From the NCBI GenBank assembly GCA_030690515.1, contig JAUYGP010000043.1, positions 1 to 17,652 on the forward strand: a stretch of 17,652 nt of DNA. Direction: 5' to 3'. The notes below the pieces were generated by a model. That model made no database searches, was not told where the DNA came from, and worked only from the letters and a program-made list of their open reading frames with translations. Shown one piece after another: positions 15,120 to 17,652 of the stretch (position 1 is its first letter; the number at the start of each line of letters is the position of its first letter). Position numbers and translations under genes: made by a program. This stretch comes from Giesbergeria sp. GTDB taxonomy: Bacteria; Pseudomonadota; Gammaproteobacteria; Burkholderiales; Burkholderiaceae_C.

Positions 15120-16423
15120 CGCTGCCTCGGCGCGGACTCTGGCTTGGCGCGGCTTTGCTGCTCGGCGCATCGGTGCTGGCGGGCGTCGCCTGGTTGCGCG
15201 GCCCGCAGGTCGATGTGATCGAGGTACGGCGCGCACCGTTGGTTCGTACCTTGCAGTTTTCTGCCCGGGTGGCCACGCTGTCGCGTGTGGATGTGGGTAG
15301 CACCGTCACGGGCCGTGTGGCCGAAGTGCGTGTGATGGAAGGCGCCGCCGTGCGCGCGGGCGATGTATTGGTTCTGCTCGAAGACCAGGAATGGCGCGCC
15401 GCACTGGCGCAGGCCGATGCGGCCGAGAGTCAGGCGCAGGCGCGCCTGACCGGTTTGCGCAGCAGCGCACGCACGGCAACCCAGGCCGCCTTGGCACAAG
15501 CCCAGGCCACGCAGCGTGCGGCCCAGGCGGCATTGGAGCGGGCCCAACAGCTGGTGGCCCAGGGTTTCTACAGCGCAGCGCAGCTCGATGAAGTAAGTCG
15601 CGCAGCCACCGTGGCGCAAGAGCAGGTGCGCAGCGCCAACGCCCAGGTGCAGGCCAATGCCGATGGGGGGTCCGACATGGTGCAGGCCCAGGCGCAGCTT
15701 GCTGTGGCCCGCGCCGCCACGGCAGCGGCGCAGGCACGCCTCGCACAAGCCACGCTGCGCGCCCCCACCGATGCCCGCGTGCTGCAGCGCGCAGTGGAGC
15801 CGGGGCAGATCGTGCAGCCCGGCAAGGCTTTGCTGAGCCTGGCGTTGGTCGGCCCGACACAGCTGGTTGCCCAGGTAGACGAACGCTTTTTGGAGCAGTT
15901 ACGGCCCGGCCAGAGCGCTGCCGTACTGGCCGACGCATTTCCCGCGCAGCGATTTGCCGCGCGCGTGTTGAGCTTGGCGCCTGCCGTGGATGCGCAGCGC
16001 GGCGCCATCGAGGTGAAGTTTGCGCTTCAGGGCCAGGCGCCTGATTTTTTACGCGAAGACATGACGCTTTCCGTCGAGGTGGAAACGGCGCGTGTGGACG
16101 CTGCGCTGGTGCTGCCGCAGTCGGCCCTGCGTGCGCCAGCGCAGGGTGACCAGGCCGAGGTGCTGGTGGCGCAGGATGGCCGTGCGCTGGTGCGCAGCGT
16201 GCGCCTGGGTCTGCGCACGCTCGGTGCCGTGGAGGTTCTGGACGGGCTGACCGAAGGCGAACAGGTGCTCGAGCGCAGCGGCCCCGACGGCACGCGGCAG
16301 CCCGGGCAGCGTGTGCGCGCCCGGCCTGTGGATTGGATGCCCGGTGCGGCCGCTGCCACGCCTCGCAATGCCGTGCGCGTACAGGGTTCTGGCGAGGCCC
16401 TGTCCAGCGCCATGGGTAGCTAG
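15116..16423 (+). CDS. MacA/HlyD-like periplasmic adaptor subunit of an ABC efflux system
   Basis: This 435-residue membrane fusion protein has an N-terminal membrane anchor (about residues 8-27), a biotinyl-lipoyl half-motif (GSTVTGRVAEVRVMEGAAVRAGDVLVLL, 61-88), and a long Ala/Gln-rich coiled-coil hairpin (about 92-212). The second lipoyl half reads LRAPTDARVLQRAVEPGQIVQPGKALLSL, and beta-barrel and membrane-proximal domains follow. At the hairpin tip R142, L146, S153 and D158 match the RxxxLxxxxxxSxxxxD contact motif of AcrA/MacA-type adaptors, so docking to a TolC-type channel is expected. The GTG start overlaps the ruvB stop, implying coupling to ruvB translation. The permease gene follows at once, so the substrate is exported through a MacB- or DevC-type transporter; its identity is unknown. 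Confidence 0.92.
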   Translation: MTLPRRGLWLGAALLLGASVLAGVAWLRGPQVDVIEVRRAPLVRTLQFSARVATLSRVDVGSTVTGRVAEVRVMEGAAVRAGDVLVLLEDQEWRAALAQADAAESQAQARLTGLRSSARTATQAALAQAQATQRAAQAALERAQQLVAQGFYSAAQLDEVSRAATVAQEQVRSANAQVQANADGGSDMVQAQAQLAVARAATAAAQARLAQATLRAPTDARVLQRAVEPGQIVQPGKALLSLALVGPTQLVAQVDERFLEQLRPGQSAAVLADAFPAQRFAARVLSLAPAVDAQRGAIEVKFALQGQAPDFLREDMTLSVEVETARVDAALVLPQSALRAPAQGDQAEVLVAQDGRALVRSVRLGLRTLGAVEVLDGLTEGEQVLERSGPDGTRQPGQRVRARPVDWMPGAAAATPRNAVRVQGSGEALSSAMGS

Positions 16424-16436
16424 GCAAGTGCCCACC

Positions 16437-17652
16437 ATGCTCTGGCCCGGTTTTGAATTGCGGGTGGCGCTGCGCTTTCTGCGCGAGGGGCGGATGCAAA
16501 CCGTGCTCATCGTGGTGGGCGTGGCTGCCGGCGTGGCCGTCATTGCGTATATCTCGGCGCTCATCAGCGGGTTGCAGAACAGCACCCTGACCAAGACGCT
16601 GGGCGCGCAGGCGCACATCAGCGTGCGTGCACCCGACGATGTGGTGACACCCGCTGCTGCGCTCCAGCCCGGTGCCCATGTATTGACCGAAACCCAGCCG
16701 CGCGCCCAGCGCCCGCGCTCGGTCGCCAACTGGCAGGCGCTGCTGCCGCTCCTGGAAAAGCGGCCCAACGTGGCAGGCGTTTCGCCCATGGTGTCGGGCG
16801 CGGGCCTGGCGCTGCGCGGCGAGGCGGTGCTGTCGATTGCGTTGATGGGAGTGGACCTGGAACGGTACGACCGCATGGTCGGTCTGCGCTCCAAGGTGAT
16901 CGCGGGTACTGCGCGACTGGAGCCGGGCGAGGCCATCGTGGGGCGCGAACTGGCGCAAGACCTGGGTGTGCGTGTGGGCGATCGGCTGACGGTCCAGACC
17001 GCGACATCGAGCGAGTCGCTGCGCGTGACCGCACTGGTGGACCTGGGCGTGCGCGACCTGAATCGGCGCACCGTCATCGTGCCGCTGCGCGCTGCGCAAA
17101 ACCTGTTGGCGTTGCCTGGTGGTGCCACCGGGCTGGACTTGACCCTGCACGATGTGTGGGTGGCACAAAGCCTGGCTGAAGCGCTGCGCGCGCAGTTTCC
17201 GTACAAGATTGAAAGCTGGCAGGAGAGCAACGCCCAGTTGGTCTCGGCGCTCAACGCACAGTCGATCAGCACCAGCATCATCCGCGCCGTGGTGCTGGCC
17301 GTGGTGGTGCTGGGTATTGCCAGCGTGTTGGTGGTGTCGGTCGTGCAAAAGCAGCGCGAGATCGGCATTCTGCGTGCCATGGGCGCAACGCGTGGACAGG
17401 TGCTGCGACTGTTTTTGGTGCAGGGCGCGGTGGTTGGTGCCGTCGGCTCGGTGCTGGGCTTGCTGCTGGCAGTGGCGCTGATCTGGGCGTTCACCAGCTT
17501 CGTGCGCGGCTCGGACGGCCTGCCGCTGTTCAGCATCACCCTGCCGCTGGCCACGGCCGTACGCGTGGCGCTGGTGGCCACGGTGTGCGGCGTGGTCGCC
17601 GCCATCGCCCCAGCGCGCCGGGCCGCACAGCTTGACCCGGCGCAGGCCATCC
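16437..17652 (+). CDS. FtsX/MacB-type ABC transporter permease (3' end outside window)
   Basis: The frame is open from ATG 16437 to the right edge (405 codons) and is nearly complete, since the last residues LDPAQAI match the usual lDPxxAIR ending of the family. There is one membrane helix at about 22-45 (VLIVVGVAAGVAVIAYISAL) and a large periplasmic domain (about 46-280) with VAGVSPMVSG and AIVGRELAQDLGVRVGDRL. Three C-terminal helices follow, with the coupling motif KQREIGILRAMGATRGQVLRLFL before the second and APARRAAQLDP after the last. The layout resembles LolC/E, DevC and MacB permease domains, without a fused ATPase, so a separate ATPase gene is expected just downstream. An in-frame GTG at 16428 is an alternative start. 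It begins 13 nt after the adaptor gene. Confidence 0.93.
   Translation, partial: MLWPGFELRVALRFLREGRMQTVLIVVGVAAGVAVIAYISALISGLQNSTLTKTLGAQAHISVRAPDDVVTPAAALQPGAHVLTETQPRAQRPRSVANWQALLPLLEKRPNVAGVSPMVSGAGLALRGEAVLSIALMGVDLERYDRMVGLRSKVIAGTARLEPGEAIVGRELAQDLGVRVGDRLTVQTATSSESLRVTALVDLGVRDLNRRTVIVPLRAAQNLLALPGGATGLDLTLHDVWVAQSLAEALRAQFPYKIESWQESNAQLVSALNAQSISTSIIRAVVLAVVVLGIASVLVVSVVQKQREIGILRAMGATRGQVLRLFLVQGAVVGAVGSVLGLLLAVALIWAFTSFVRGSDGLPLFSITLPLATAVRVALVATVCGVVAAIAPARRAAQLDPAQAI

Noticed and set aside
15306..17348. Minus-strand open frame of 680 codons and an overlapping one at 16049-17650
   Set aside because: They are antisense to the adaptor and permease genes, which have full family motifs; the products are low in hydrophobic order and Arg/Pro/Ala rich.

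Overview
The window looks like the chromosome of a GC-rich betaproteobacterium of the family Comamonadaceae (Acidovorax, Delftia or Comamonas type). This rests on three things: the strong GC bias at third codon positions; the character of the predicted RuvB, PhoH and DbpA proteins; and short intergenic repeats of a kind I remember from Comamonadaceae genomes. Placement below family level is not possible from sequence alone.

Layout. Positions 1-2785 (minus strand) hold a PAS-PAS-GGDEF-EAL cyclic-di-GMP protein followed 4 nt later by the 5' part of amn (AMP nucleosidase), which runs off the left edge. Positions 2925-7198 (plus strand) hold a co-directional series: an MgtC/DUF4010 membrane protein, the 23S-rRNA helicase dbpA, a cation diffusion facilitator and dtd (D-aminoacyl-tRNA deacylase). 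A GC-rich structured intergenic repeat separates the last two.

Positions 7196-9836 look like an accessory segment bracketed by two direct copies of a short hairpin-forming repeat. It contains a ParD-like/RelE-ParE-like toxin-antitoxin pair lodged between two decayed minus-strand gene ends (probably from a type III restriction-modification locus), a translationally coupled pair of lipoprotein genes, and a divergent XRE-type regulator. The lipoprotein genes and the regulator share an unusually AT-rich region with a perfect 12+12 bp palindrome.

Positions 9834-12815 hold a TauE/SafE (TSUP) permease, ybeY and phoH on the minus strand, with ruvA divergent from phoH. Positions 12838-13962 hold an alpha-carbonic-anhydrase-like gene, interrupted by an in-frame TAG and lacking two zinc histidines, wedged on the opposite strand between ruvA and ruvB. 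From 14049 to the right edge, ruvB overlaps a MacA/HlyD-like adaptor gene that is followed by an FtsX/MacB-type ABC permease. These two probably form a TolC-dependent exporter whose ATPase would lie outside the window.

The housekeeping parts (ruvA/B, phoH-ybeY, dbpA, dtd, amn) are ordinary. The most interesting areas are the accessory segment at 7196-9836, the degenerate carbonic anhydrase and the small regulatory architectures. I did not find a clear-cut new multi-gene system; the best candidate for an undescribed regulated module is the lipoprotein pair plus XRE regulator with its palindromic control region.
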